Positions 1 to 8,256 of a DNA stretch of 21,175 nt are shown in pieces (position 1 is the stretch's first letter; the number at the start of each line of letters is the position of its first letter). The position numbers and the translations under genes were made by a program. Below the pieces are notes generated by a model. That model saw only the letters and a list, made by a program, of their open reading frames with translations, made no database searches and was not told the origin of the DNA. This DNA comes from Bacillota bacterium (GTDB lineage Bacteria; Bacillota; Dethiobacteria; DTU022), in assembly GCA_012727685.1 (NCBI GenBank), contig JAAYGO010000284.1, forward strand, positions 1-21,175. Direction: 5' to 3'.

Positions 1-366
1 TCTCGATTATCTTACCGCACACCATGCCAAAATCCCTATTTTTAAACCTCTTCCTGGGGTAAAATATTTTTTCCCACTCATTAAAAACCTTATATATCAG
101 GCGTTGTTAAAGAACGCAAATGGCTCCAGCCATAACGCTGCTAAAGGGCTGTCCCAAAAAGGAACCCCTTGTTCTTATCCTGAGTTCCTTGTTGTCACCC
201 TGAGGGCCTAGCCCGAAGGTTTATCCTGAAAGCAAAGCCCGAAGGAACTGGCGGAGCCCGGTTGAGATCCTTCGCTTCGCTCAGGATGACATATGGTGCG
301 CCAGAGACTGGTAGACGTACCCGCTGTAAAATGCCGCACTTACTTCAAAAAAAACGCTATTTCCCC
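1..366. other. Intergenic left edge, no supported gene
   Basis: No convincing gene is visible. One plus-strand frame is open from the window edge to about position 211, but it has no visible start and no family I recognise, and its second half runs into repeat sequence, so it is at best the tail or a relic of a gene outside the window. The motif GGGCTGTCCCA at about 147-157 resembles one arm of a palindrome at 7546-7568 and may be a mobile-element relic. The minus-strand gene ending at 367 is followed by a run of eight T on its own strand, but I see no good stem before it. Confidence 0.4.
193..291. repeat. Dispersed palindromic repeat, copy 1
   Basis: The two ends are imperfect inverted copies of each other: TGTCACCCTGAG at 193-204 and CTCAGGATGACA at 280-291. 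The right end (264-291) matches the reverse complement of 15646-15673 with about 2 differences in 28 bases, so a second copy of the family lies in this window. The element is short, non-coding and sits in an intergenic gap, like MITE- or REP-type elements. The exact boundaries are judged by eye. Confidence 0.6.
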
Positions 367-1686
367 CTATCCTTCCTTCTTGGGGATGATCAGGGAAACG
401 ACGGGGCTTTCCGGATCAAGGTTTTCATCAAGCAGCGCCTCCACATCTTCCTGCTTCACCTCCTGCAGGAGCTGCGGGTAGTCGAACAGATCGATCCCCT
501 TGAAATGATAAGCCAGGAAATTGTTAGCGATAAATTCAAGGGAATTGAAGCGGCGCAGGAAGTCGCCGAGCTGGCTGCGGCGGTGCCGCTCGAATTGTTC
601 CGCCGTGATTCCGCCGCGCTTCACCTGATCGATCCCCGCCATAATCCGCTCCAAAAGGACCTCCGGGTCCCTGGTTTTCCCGCCGATCAGGGTGTAGGCG
701 TAGCTGCTTTCCGCGGTATAGCCGTAGTCAAAGCTGTCGTCGATGAGGCCGTCGCGGTAGAGGTCGTTATAGAGCGCCTCGCTCTCCCCGAAGATAATAT
801 CGAGGAGCAGCTCCATGCACAGCTCCCGCCGCAGCAGGTCGCGGCCTTTAAACCGCGTTACCGCCGCATCTTTAAAGCCCAGGTGGAAAAGCGGCTCCGA
901 GACGACCAGCTCCTGGGTGACGCGCCGGCGGCTTACTGCCGGCCCCTCTTCCGGATAGAAGCGCTTGATTTGGCCCAGGGGGCTGTAGCCACGCTTGCTT
1001 ATATTGGCCTCCACCTGGCGGCCGACCTCGTCCGGCTCGATGTCGCCGACCACAAACAGGGCCATGTTGCTGGGATGGTAGTAGGTCCGATAGCACTGGT
1101 AGAGCAGCTCCGGGGTAATCTGGGCGATGCTCTCCCATGTCCCGGCGATGTCGTTGCGCACCGGGTGCTCCGTGTAGAGAGCCTCGAGCAGGTTGAAGAA
1201 GACGCGCCACTGCGGGTTGTCCTCGTACATGCGGATCTCCTGGCGGATAATCCCCTGCTCATTCCGGACCGTTTCGGCGGTAAAATAGGGTTCCTGGACA
1301 AAGTCGAGCATGAGCTCCAGATTTTCGGCAAAGTATTCGGTGCAGGAGAAGAGGTAGGCTGTGTGCGTAAAGCTGGTATAAGCGTTGGAAGAGGCGCCCA
1401 AGGCCGCAAAGCGATCGAATACATTGCCCCGTTCGTCCTCAAAGAGTTTATGCTCGAGGAAATGGGCCACCCCGTCAGGCACTGCGATCATCTCGCCTGA
1501 ACCCTCGATCTGGAATTTGTTGTCAATAGAGCCAAAATGGGTGGCAAAGACCGCATATTTTTTTTGATAGCCGGGCTTGGGCAACACGTACAAGCCGAGC
1601 CCCGGAAAGATTTCACGCCGGTAGAGCTTCTCTTCAAGAACCCCGGCGTTGACGATGTGCCAGTGATTGCTCATGTGGTTGCTCAT
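367..1686 (-). CDS. ymfH: M16 family metallopeptidase, YmfH type
   Basis: A 439-residue protein of the insulinase-like M16 family. The inverted zinc motif HFLEH is at residues 75-79, and the expected distal glutamate lies in the RQEI segment near residue 150, so the metal site looks intact. This is the active-site-bearing member of the YmfF/YmfH pair, which databases label EF-P 5-aminopentanol modification-associated; its substrate is not evident here. The ATG overlaps the TGA of the upstream ymfF by 4 bp (ATGA) and is preceded by GGAGGT at good spacing, which implies coupled translation and probably a heterodimer with YmfF. The first eight residues are a duplicated MSNH, from a 12-nt tandem duplication, so the fifth-codon ATG is an alternative start. 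The length is normal for the family. Confidence 0.88.
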   Translation of the reverse strand: MSNHMSNHWHIVNAGVLEEKLYRREIFPGLGLYVLPKPGYQKKYAVFATHFGSIDNKFQIEGSGEMIAVPDGVAHFLEHKLFEDERGNVFDRFAALGASSNAYTSFTHTAYLFSCTEYFAENLELMLDFVQEPYFTAETVRNEQGIIRQEIRMYEDNPQWRVFFNLLEALYTEHPVRNDIAGTWESIAQITPELLYQCYRTYYHPSNMALFVVGDIEPDEVGRQVEANISKRGYSPLGQIKRFYPEEGPAVSRRRVTQELVVSEPLFHLGFKDAAVTRFKGRDLLRRELCMELLLDIIFGESEALYNDLYRDGLIDDSFDYGYTAESSYAYTLIGGKTRDPEVLLERIMAGIDQVKRGGITAEQFERHRRSQLGDFLRRFNSLEFIANNFLAYHFKGIDLFDYPQLLQEVKQEDVEALLDENLDPESPVVSLIIPKKEG

Positions 1687-2975
1687 GCCGCCGCACCTCC
1701 TTCTCTGCCTTTCAGCAGGTAAACCGTGTCAAGCCGCACCTTCCCGGCCACGGCCTGCACCGCCTCGGGGGTGACCGCCTCAATGCCGCGGATCATCTCC
1801 TCCACGGTGTAAGCCCGGCCGCCGATGGCGCCGTCCAGGTGAAAATCGATCATCTGGTAGGGGTTGTCATCCTTGACCCTTAGCTGGTTAATCAAACCGC
1901 GGCGCGTGTTCTCCATCTCGGTCGCGCTGATCTTCCCCGCGGCCAGGTCCGCCACCTGCTCTTCGATGATCTCCCGTGCCTTTTCGTAGTCGCTGCTTTC
2001 GATCCCCGCCGCCACCATCATCAGCCCCTTGTGCTTCTCCAGGCGGGAATAGACATAGTAGGCGAGGCTGGCCTTCTCCCGCACATTCAAGAAAAGCTTG
2101 GAATGGGGGAAGCCGCCGAGGATGCCGTTGTACATCAGCAGGGCGCAGTAAAGGGGGTCCGCATAGCTGATGTTTGTGCGGTAGCCCATGACCAGCTTGG
2201 CCTGGTTCACCGCCATGATTTCCTCCTGGAATTTAACTTCCGGCGGTTCGCGGTAGAACTCAACGACCGGAAATGCTTCCATAGCCGGCTCCCGCTTAAA
2301 ATTGAAACTTTCATTGGCCACGGCCAAAACCTGCTCCGGATCGAGATCGCCGACCACGTACAAATCGATGGGGTTGTGGGAAAGGATCCGGCGATAGTGG
2401 TCCATGAGGGAAACGGGGTCCAGGCGTTCCAGGTCTTCGAGCCGGCCCAGCCTGAAGACACCGAAAGGCTCGCCCGCGCACATGGCCTGGATACACTTTT
2501 CGAGGGCATAAACGGCCTTGTCGTTGATCAAGCCCTTGATCTGCTTGGCCAGTTGATCCTTTTCCTGCGCCACGTAATCCCCGCTAAAGCCCCCCTCTTC
2601 TTCCAGCGGTTCGGCGGCAACGGCGGCGAGGATGGCAAAGCCCTTGCGGAGCAGATCCTCCCCCTCACCCACATGGCGGCCATGCACCATCTCCATGGAA
2701 CAGGAGATGATGTGGCGCTCCCCTTTTTTAAGAATACCGGTGGAGAGTTCGGCCCCGTAGAGCCTTTCCAGCTCCCGGCGCAGCGTGAGGTTGTCGGGGT
2801 AGCGGCGGTTGCCCCGTTCCAGCACGGCGGGCAAGAGCGCATTGGCGGTAGCCAGGTCCGCCCGCAGTTCATGGTGCAGGAAAAAGCCCATGCTGATCGT
2901 TTTAAATTTCCGCGCTGCCATGCAGATGACGCGAATGCCGTTCGGCAGCTCCGCGGTCACAATGTTACGGTTCAA
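1683..2975 (-). CDS. ymfF: M16 family peptidase-like protein, YmfF type (inactive partner)
   Basis: A 430-residue M16-fold protein. Where ymfH has HFLEH, this protein reads AVLERGNRRYP, so the zinc ligands are missing and it is probably the non-catalytic half of a heterodimeric peptidase. The C-terminal M16 domain is present, including the stretch KASLAYYVYSRLEKHKG. The start is TTG, chosen because AAAGGAGGT lies six bases upstream on the coding strand and no better ATG is near. The next gene, ymfH, starts inside its stop codon. A 113-bp gap separates it from the large membrane protein upstream, so the pair may have its own promoter or be read through from that operon. Catalytic inactivity is inferred from the lost motif. 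Confidence 0.86.
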   Translation of the reverse strand: MNRNIVTAELPNGIRVICMAARKFKTISMGFFLHHELRADLATANALLPAVLERGNRRYPDNLTLRRELERLYGAELSTGILKKGERHIISCSMEMVHGRHVGEGEDLLRKGFAILAAVAAEPLEEEGGFSGDYVAQEKDQLAKQIKGLINDKAVYALEKCIQAMCAGEPFGVFRLGRLEDLERLDPVSLMDHYRRILSHNPIDLYVVGDLDPEQVLAVANESFNFKREPAMEAFPVVEFYREPPEVKFQEEIMAVNQAKLVMGYRTNISYADPLYCALLMYNGILGGFPHSKLFLNVREKASLAYYVYSRLEKHKGLMMVAAGIESSDYEKAREIIEEQVADLAAGKISATEMENTRRGLINQLRVKDDNPYQMIDFHLDGAIGGRAYTVEEMIRGIEAVTPEAVQAVAGKVRLDTVYLLKGREGGAAA

Positions 2976-3088
2976 AGCAGGACCTCCTTTACTGGTTTCA
3001 GGCGTTGTGCAATTCAGAGCTAGGCACCTCGTTTACCGGTAAGCTATTCCATCTAAGACCTTAATTTTCCTGCTCCTTGCAAACGTTG

Positions 3089-5488
3089 TCAAGGGGATGG
3101 TCCTATTGACAACTTTTCCAGGGAGCGGTTTTCCCATACGCGGGTGATCATGGCGATCAGGACAGGCGGCACGGCGTAGAGCAGGATCGTGGCCGCGGCC
3201 ACGATGCCCGAGTCGTTCAACAAAAGGGCGGCCACGCTGCCGGCCACGGACGCGGCGGCGCCGTTGATCAAATACGGCTGCTCCTCCTTTAAACGCCGCA
3301 GCGCACCGATGGGGTAAAAGAAAAGCACCACCAGCAGTCCGATCATGGTCAAGAAGGCGCGGCTCCAGATGGAGTAGCGGATCAGCCTCCAGTTCATGCT
3401 CAGCTTGCGCTGCACCGTTTCTACAATTGCCTCCACGCCGCGGCTGCCGACCATCTCGCCAAAGTTTCCCAGGTGCGAGGGGAACGGGGGCTGCCAGTAA
3501 AAATTAAAAGCCCACAGTGCCGCCAGGGCGAAAAGCAAAAAGGCGGCGGCGATCACTGCCAGGTTCCGCAGGCGGTTTGCCTGCCTGGCAGGCCTGGCCA
3601 GGCCTGCCAGGCGGGGCCAGGTGATCCCCCAGGCTACCGCGTAGGCCACTGCCGCGGTGATTGTCCCGCCCAGGTTGGCGCCGAACCGCGGCGAAGCGAA
3701 GATCACGATGATCAGGCCGAAAAATAACAGGACCGCCAGGGATAAAAGCTTTTGGCTTCCGCTTACTCTTTCGCTCACCCTTCCGCTCATCCTTTCGCTC
3801 ACCGGGCTGGTTTTCCCCCTCTCAAGCAGCCCGGACCGGCTGCCCCGCTCCAACAGCTCAGCTAGGGCGGTGACCCCGAGGATGGAGGCCCCTACCACCA
3901 CCCCCATGTATTCATTGCCGATACCGTAGAAGCGCGAACCCCCAATCGGATCATAGCCCAAAAACGAAAGCTGCTGCAGGCGGGCCCCGGCCAGGGCGTC
4001 GATGATGACGACGAGACTGGTGAACAGGCCGAGGGCGGCCCAAAAAGCGGGGCGCCCCATTTTCCGCAGGGGCTGCAAGGCCAGCAGGAGCAGCAGGATC
4101 GTTCCCGCGAGCAGTGCTCCGCTCAGCCAGGCCGCAGGCAGGGGAAAAGAAGCCGCGGCGGGCAGCAGCAGGAGCGCCGCCGGCACGAGCATCAGTCCTT
4201 CCAGGATTCGAAAAAGGCAGGGTGCAGTCCGGTGCCGCAGCGCCAGGCTGGCCAAAGAAACCGGCAGGGTGATGATCATGGCCAGGACATAGCCCTTGAG
4301 CAACGCGGGACGCTGGCGGTAGGTCAGCTCCGCCCTGGTAAAAAAGCGCTCGAGAAAGGCGGAGGCGTCGCCGGAGGGGGTGAAGGCCAGGCTTTGCCCT
4401 CCCCCTGCAGCCGGCGCTTCTCCCTTGAGATATGAAAGCAGCAGCGGCGCCAGGTCGGTATTGGTGATGAGCCCCAGGCGGCGCGTGGTCGAGCTGGTGA
4501 GCAGGCCGGGTTCGAGAGCTGCGGAAACCATCACCAGAGGCGTCAGTTCCAGGCCGCCCCCGGCACGGTTAAGGGGAGGGGAGGGAGCCACCAGGAGCAG
4601 CATGGTCCCTTCGTCAACCAGCGTCAGCAGCCCGGCCAGCAATTGATCCAGATTTTTAAGGGCCGCATCGAGGGCGGGGGCGCGGCGCTCCGGCGCGAGC
4701 TGCGGCCAATAATGATCGAGCCGCGCCAGGTCGCCAAAATCGAGCACCACCAGGGCGGCGGAGCCAAGCTGCGCCGCCACGGCCGCAGTGGCGGCGGCGG
4801 GATCGGTGCGCAGGCCGTAAGGAAAAAGGGGATCGGCGGTGAGCACGGCTGCGCCCACGTCACCCAGGGGCACCTGCCCGGCCGGATCCATGGCGATCAG
4901 CGCCGCGTGGCGCGCCGGGGCCGCCCCGTCGGCATTGCCCAGCACCGCCGCGGTCAGCCCGGCCACGGCCAGTTGTTCCCCGAGAAAACCGACGCGCACC
5001 GGGTAGTTGAGGGCATCGTTCTTTTCCTGCAAGGTATAGGGATGCAGGAAGATCACCTCTCCCCGGGCTTCTTTCCCGTTTAAGCGCCGGTAGAGAGCCG
5101 CGGCGGGCACCTCCTCCACCATTTCGTCCAGATTATACGCCGCACCCCCCTCCAGCCCGGCCACGGCGCGGGCTGCCGTCCCGAGGCTGAGGTAGGCGCT
5201 TTCACTGCCTGCCCGGCCGCTGCGCGCATTCATCAAGGCCAGGGCGCCTTTTTCCAGGAGCGATCTAAGCTGCGGCTCCGCCCGGCCGATCAGGTCGCGG
5301 TAGCCGAGGCGGTCCACCACCAGCAGGATCACCCGCCGCTCTGTCCCGGCGGCGGCCGGCAGCGGTTCGCCAAGGGATTGGGAGAGATCCCAGTTGTAGA
5401 TGAGAAGGGCAGCCAGCAGGATCACCACCGCCACCGCGGCGGCCGGAATCAGGAAGCGCTGGAAAGCAGAGCGCCCGCTGCCCTTCAC
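3089..5488 (-). CDS. Large membrane protein with alkaline-phosphatase-like outer domain
   Basis: A 799-residue protein. A signal anchor at about residues 11-31 is followed by a soluble domain (about 50-395) that resembles the alkaline phosphatase superfamily. It has a strand ending in VILLVVDRLGY with Asp59, a Ser-rich segment SGRAGSES near 90-97, and DLARLDHYW with Asp258-His259. The later metal motif expected as SDHG or similar reads VAPSPP near 300, so catalysis is doubtful. About ten membrane segments follow (about 396-783), with a loop SRFYGIGNEYMG at 518-529. The GTG start has GGGAGGAG upstream and overlaps the stop of the glycosyltransferase gene by 4 bp. Neighbouring a glycosyltransferase suggests envelope glycan or polymer metabolism, but this is inference. 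Two low-complexity DNA insertions lie in the loop regions (see repeats). Confidence 0.7.
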   Translation of the reverse strand: MKGSGRSAFQRFLIPAAAVAVVILLAALLIYNWDLSQSLGEPLPAAAGTERRVILLVVDRLGYRDLIGRAEPQLRSLLEKGALALMNARSGRAGSESAYLSLGTAARAVAGLEGGAAYNLDEMVEEVPAAALYRRLNGKEARGEVIFLHPYTLQEKNDALNYPVRVGFLGEQLAVAGLTAAVLGNADGAAPARHAALIAMDPAGQVPLGDVGAAVLTADPLFPYGLRTDPAAATAAVAAQLGSAALVVLDFGDLARLDHYWPQLAPERRAPALDAALKNLDQLLAGLLTLVDEGTMLLLVAPSPPLNRAGGGLELTPLVMVSAALEPGLLTSSTTRRLGLITNTDLAPLLLSYLKGEAPAAGGGQSLAFTPSGDASAFLERFFTRAELTYRQRPALLKGYVLAMIITLPVSLASLALRHRTAPCLFRILEGLMLVPAALLLLPAAASFPLPAAWLSGALLAGTILLLLLALQPLRKMGRPAFWAALGLFTSLVVIIDALAGARLQQLSFLGYDPIGGSRFYGIGNEYMGVVVGASILGVTALAELLERGSRSGLLERGKTSPVSERMSGRVSERVSGSQKLLSLAVLLFFGLIIVIFASPRFGANLGGTITAAVAYAVAWGITWPRLAGLARPARQANRLRNLAVIAAAFLLFALAALWAFNFYWQPPFPSHLGNFGEMVGSRGVEAIVETVQRKLSMNWRLIRYSIWSRAFLTMIGLLVVLFFYPIGALRRLKEEQPYLINGAAASVAGSVAALLLNDSGIVAAATILLYAVPPVLIAMITRVWENRSLEKLSIGPSP
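3583..3612. repeat. Perfect 30-bp palindrome inside a coding region
   Basis: The 15 bases from 3583 are the exact reverse complement of the next 15, centred between 3597 and 3598 and built of GCCTGG/CCAGGC words. It encodes the loop RLAGLARPAR at about residues 627-636 of the large membrane protein, between two membrane helices, and keeps the frame. A perfect palindrome of this length is unlikely by chance even in GC-rich DNA. Confidence 0.9.
3756..3803. repeat. Four tandem 12-nt units inside a coding region
   Basis: Four consecutive imperfect copies of a CTTTCGCTCACC-like unit. On the minus strand they encode VSER-MSGR-VSER-VSGS at about residues 563-578 of the large membrane protein, in a hydrophilic loop. 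Each unit is 12 nt, so changes in copy number would keep the frame. Confidence 0.9.
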
Positions 5489-6630
5489 CGCACTCCTCCC
5501 GCCACAGCTCCCGCAAATATATCTTCATACAGCGCCGCGGTCCGCGCCAGCATGGCCTGCAGAGAAAACTTTCCTCTCACCCTTTCGCGCGCATTGCGGG
5601 CTAGGCGGGCGGCGTTTTCCGGGTTCTCCACCAGCCCCGCTACCGCCGCCGCCAGGGCGGCGCCATCGGCGGGCGGCACCAGCAGGCCGGTATGACCGTC
5701 TTCCACCACCTCCGGGACACCGCCGACCCGCGCCGCCACCACGGCGCAGCCTGAAGCAAATGCCTCCAGCAGGGAAACGCCCAGCCCTTCGCTCAGTGAA
5801 GGCAGCACAAATATATCCATTAAGGCCAGTTCGGCGGCGATATCATCGCTATGGCCGGTAAAGACCATCCTGTTTAGCAGGCCCAGGCGGAGCGCCAGCC
5901 GATAGAGGTTTTCACGCTCCGGCCCGTCCCCGACGATCCGGAAGCGCATGGCCGGATAGCGGACCGCCAGCCTGACGGCGGCCTGCAAAAATAGATCCAC
6001 CCCCTTTTGTGAAACCAGCCGGGCGACCGTCCCCACAACCAGCCGGCCCCGTTCCGTCCGGGAAAAGCTTCTCTGCCCGGCTGCCTTTTCAAAAGGTTCG
6101 GGATCGATGCCATTGTGGATCACCGTTATCTTCTCCCGGCTGATGCCCCAGCGCGCCATCTCTTCGGCGAGGGCATGGGAAACGGCAATATAGCGCGTAT
6201 GGGGCGCCCGCGAAAAAACCTTCAACCGGGGCAGAAAGAGCCGCGCCCAGCTGTCGGCAGGATAATTATGCACCGTGATTAAGGCGGGAATCCCCGCCAG
6301 TGAGGCCGCCGGGAGGCCGATCTGCGCCGCCTTAAAGCCGTGGACATGCACCAGGGCAGGGGCGGTCCGGCGCAGGGTCCGGTAAACTAGCCGCAGCGCA
6401 TGGAGGTCCGCGACCGGGTTGAGCCCGGCCTCACAGGGAAGGTTCAGCAGCCTTTCGCTGTGCAGGGGTATCTCCAGCGGGTACGGCTCCGGCGCGGCCA
6501 GGTAGATCTCCATTTCCGAGCGGAAATGATCGAGCAGAGCCTGCAGGTGCCCTCTCATCCCGCCCTCGGCCGGGCGGATCACATAAAAGATGCTTTTTTG
6601 CTTCTGCCGGATCGGTTTCGCCAGAAGCAC
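5485..6630 (-). CDS. Glycosyltransferase family 4 (GT-B fold)
   Basis: A retaining GT-B glycosyltransferase of the GT4 type, which moves a sugar from a nucleotide-sugar donor. The N-terminal domain opens with FYVIRPAEGGMRGHL, the usual glycine-rich acceptor loop. The C-terminal domain carries VGTVARLVSQKGVD, FRIVGDGPE, a segment ending LPSLSEG and the EGLGVSLLE form of the E-x7-E motif that binds the donor. I use the GTG at 6630 (381 aa) because GGGAGG stands eight bases before it and family members begin close to this point. An ATG at 6672 would add 14 basic residues but has only a weak site. Its stop overlaps the GTG of the membrane protein downstream (GTGA), so the two are probably co-translated. 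The acceptor is unknown, probably a cell-envelope glycan. Confidence 0.87.
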   Translation of the reverse strand: MLLAKPIRQKQKSIFYVIRPAEGGMRGHLQALLDHFRSEMEIYLAAPEPYPLEIPLHSERLLNLPCEAGLNPVADLHALRLVYRTLRRTAPALVHVHGFKAAQIGLPAASLAGIPALITVHNYPADSWARLFLPRLKVFSRAPHTRYIAVSHALAEEMARWGISREKITVIHNGIDPEPFEKAAGQRSFSRTERGRLVVGTVARLVSQKGVDLFLQAAVRLAVRYPAMRFRIVGDGPERENLYRLALRLGLLNRMVFTGHSDDIAAELALMDIFVLPSLSEGLGVSLLEAFASGCAVVAARVGGVPEVVEDGHTGLLVPPADGAALAAAVAGLVENPENAARLARNARERVRGKFSLQAMLARTAALYEDIFAGAVAGGVR

Positions 6631-6719
6631 AAACCTTGCCTCCCTTTTCCCTCTTTTTTGTTCCACAGGCATAGGTTACCCTGATTAGCGAAAGAAAAAT
6701 ACAAGAGATTAAACTGGGG

Positions 6720-7382
6720 TTAGAAGACGGTCTCGTTGACCAGAAGCTTGATCCCCGACCAGGCGAAGTAGAGGGCGAAGATGATCAGGAAGGCTCCCAG
6801 GAGAGCCATGATGACGCGGTAGAGTGCAGGGGTGATCAGGCGGCGGCCGGTGGTTGCAGCCAGGGCCAGCAGCGAAAACCAGGCCAGGTCTGAAAGAATA
6901 TGCCCGCTGTAAAAAAGCAGCGCCCCGGCAAAACCGTGTTCCCGGGAAGAGAGGACCACGTAGCCCGCTCCCACGGTGGTCCACCAGATGAACCAGTAAG
7001 GATTGGAGAGAGAGGCAGCGATACCGGCGCCAAAGCTCCCCCCGGGGAGATGCCAGGTTCCCCCGGCCCCGGGAGAGTCCAGGTTGAGCGACCCGGCCCG
7101 CGCATCCCGCAGCATGCCGTAGCCCATCCAAAAGAGCACCGCACCGCCAATAATGCCGATAATCCCGGCCGGCAGCGGGTGTGCCAGGTAGCCGCCCAGT
7201 CCGGCTGCGAGAAAGGCAACCGCCAGGGCTTCGGGTATGGCATGGCCCAGAGTGGCAAGGGGACCGGCCCGGAACCCCTCTCTGAAAGCGCGCTCCAGCA
7301 CCACTGCCGATAGCGGTCCGGGCATCATCGACCCGGAGAGACCGACGAAAAAAGCGGTGATGAAAACAACCGGCAGTTCCAT
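6720..7382 (-). CDS. LysE family translocator (amino-acid exporter)
   Basis: A membrane protein of 220 residues with about six helices. It shows LysE/RhtB hallmarks: SGSMMPGPLSAVVLERA near the N-terminus, a GHAIPEA segment, and SLSNPYWFIWW after the central loop. The family exports basic or neutral amino acids; the substrate cannot be told here. The open frame extends upstream to 7481, but the ATG at 7382 is preferred because AGGAG lies nine bases before it and the family starts at this membrane segment. The ATG codons at 7400 and 7481 have no ribosome binding site. The glycosyltransferase gene follows after about 90 bp on the same strand. Confidence 0.85.
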   Translation of the reverse strand: MELPVVFITAFFVGLSGSMMPGPLSAVVLERAFREGFRAGPLATLGHAIPEALAVAFLAAGLGGYLAHPLPAGIIGIIGGAVLFWMGYGMLRDARAGSLNLDSPGAGGTWHLPGGSFGAGIAASLSNPYWFIWWTTVGAGYVVLSSREHGFAGALLFYSGHILSDLAWFSLLALAATTGRRLITPALYRVIMALLGAFLIIFALYFAWSGIKLLVNETVF

Positions 7383-7749
7383 CTGCGCACTCTCCTGCAT
7401 TGACGATTTCCAATCATTTCGAGCCCGGCAGGCAATCTCCTGCTCGCAGATGGGCAAAAGGAAGGTTTTTCTTATTTGCATCTAGAGCCGTCCCTCTAGC
7501 CGGTAATAAAAGAGCCCGGGAATATCCCCTAGATGAAATAGGTAAGGGCTGCCCTATGGGACAGCCCCGAGTAATAAAATCTCTTGGCGTATATACTGCT
7601 ATTCTGAAAATGCGGCAGCCTGATGCAGCCCCCCTCACCCTGCCATGAGTGGCAACTTCGTTCTAGCACTCAGTGACAAGGGATAAAGTATTTTCGTTAC
7701 CTGCTGGTGCCCCCGCCTGGTGGGGGCATTACCGTTTATCCAGTTATGG
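7383..7749. other. Intergenic gap with palindrome and repeats
   Basis: No gene is supported. The gap contains a hairpin at 7546-7567 (GGGCTG paired with CAGCCC, plus three inner GC pairs) that resembles the GGGCTGTCCCA motif near 147, and the composite repeat at 7626-7747. A short palindrome, CTAGAG/CTCTAG, lies at about 7482-7499 just upstream of the LysE gene. No clear promoter was found. Confidence 0.5.
7626..7747. repeat. Composite dispersed repeat, copy A
   Basis: The left arm CAGCCCCCCTCACCCTG (7626-7642) and right arm (7690-7747, containing GGTGCCCCCGCCTGG and CCGTTTATCC) both recur in the same relative order in the reverse complement of 15556-15931. The right arm is itself a GC hairpin, TGCCCCC paired with GGGGGCA. 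The homology was found by eye; the middle part aligns only loosely. Confidence 0.65.
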
Positions 7750-8055
7750 TTAATATACTTCTTCTCCGGAGAGAATATGGAAGTCGGCAACCTTTGCCGT
7801 CCATTCTTTGATAAATTCCCCGAAAGCCGGCGATGAAGCCGATTGGCCCCATTCGGCTTCATTTTCAATATCAACTATGCCCACGTAGCGATAAGGAATC
7901 TCCCCTTTTTGTGAGCGAGTGATTTTAACCAGGGTAAACTTCTTTACCCCGGCTAGACCGTTAAAAAATGGCCCCTTCTTATCCCTAACGTATTTGGCGT
8001 AATCTTCATCCGTAACATGCGGGGCAAGGTTATATAGAATAATTTCCTTTGCCAT
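7750..8055 (-). CDS. Small dimeric alpha-beta-barrel-like protein (REDY/HapK-like)
   Basis: A 101-residue protein beginning MAKEIILYNLAPHVTDEDYAKYV, a beta-strand followed by a helix, then a second strand KFTLVKITR, then YVGIVDIENEAEW and a C-terminal strand ending ADFHILSGEEVY. This order is typical of single-domain ferredoxin-like alpha-beta-barrel proteins such as the REDY-like HapK or EthD-like families. No catalytic residue can be assigned. The start is supported by GGAGGG six bases upstream. It lies 201 bp downstream of the acyl-CoA dehydrogenase on the same strand, so it may belong to that unit. The family call is tentative. Confidence 0.6.
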   Translation of the reverse strand: MAKEIILYNLAPHVTDEDYAKYVRDKKGPFFNGLAGVKKFTLVKITRSQKGEIPYRYVGIVDIENEAEWGQSASSPAFGEFIKEWTAKVADFHILSGEEVY

Positions 8056-8111
8056 AGCATTCCCTCCATTTTACCATTTTTAATCTTAAAAACAGCGCAA
8101 AAGCTTTTTGA

Positions 8112-8166
8112 AGGTGACCAGGTGGCAGGAGAAGGCGGGAAAAACCTCGCTGCCACCCGGTCATCT
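8112..8166 (-). promoter_or_regulatory. Long hairpin between dehydrogenase and small-protein genes
   Basis: Positions 8112-8127 pair with 8151-8166 over 16 columns with one mismatch and one wobble, around a 23-nt loop. It lies 3' of the acyl-CoA dehydrogenase stop in the transcript. T-rich sequence follows only after about ten bases, so it may be a weak terminator or an RNA-stability hairpin that sets different levels for the two genes. Confidence 0.5.
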
Positions 8167-8256
8167 CCTTTGCTGATCATGGCAACGGCTGGCTAGGCCA
8201 TCATCTCTGCTGAATGTATTCCTACCCTGGCGGAAAGAACAGCAGGCGCTGCTCAG

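Noticed and set aside
262..1500. Long plus-strand open frame (412 codons) opposite ymfH
   Set aside because: It is the mirror of a clear M16 gene on the minus strand. It has no ribosome binding site or family features.
2031..3023. Long plus-strand open frame (330 codons) opposite ymfF
   Set aside because: Antisense shadow of a well-supported gene in GC-rich DNA.
3083..3115. Inverted repeat GTTGTCAA/TTGACAAC at the end of the large membrane-protein gene as a terminator
   Set aside because: The 8-bp stem has a long loop and no T-run after it on the transcribed strand, so termination is not supported.
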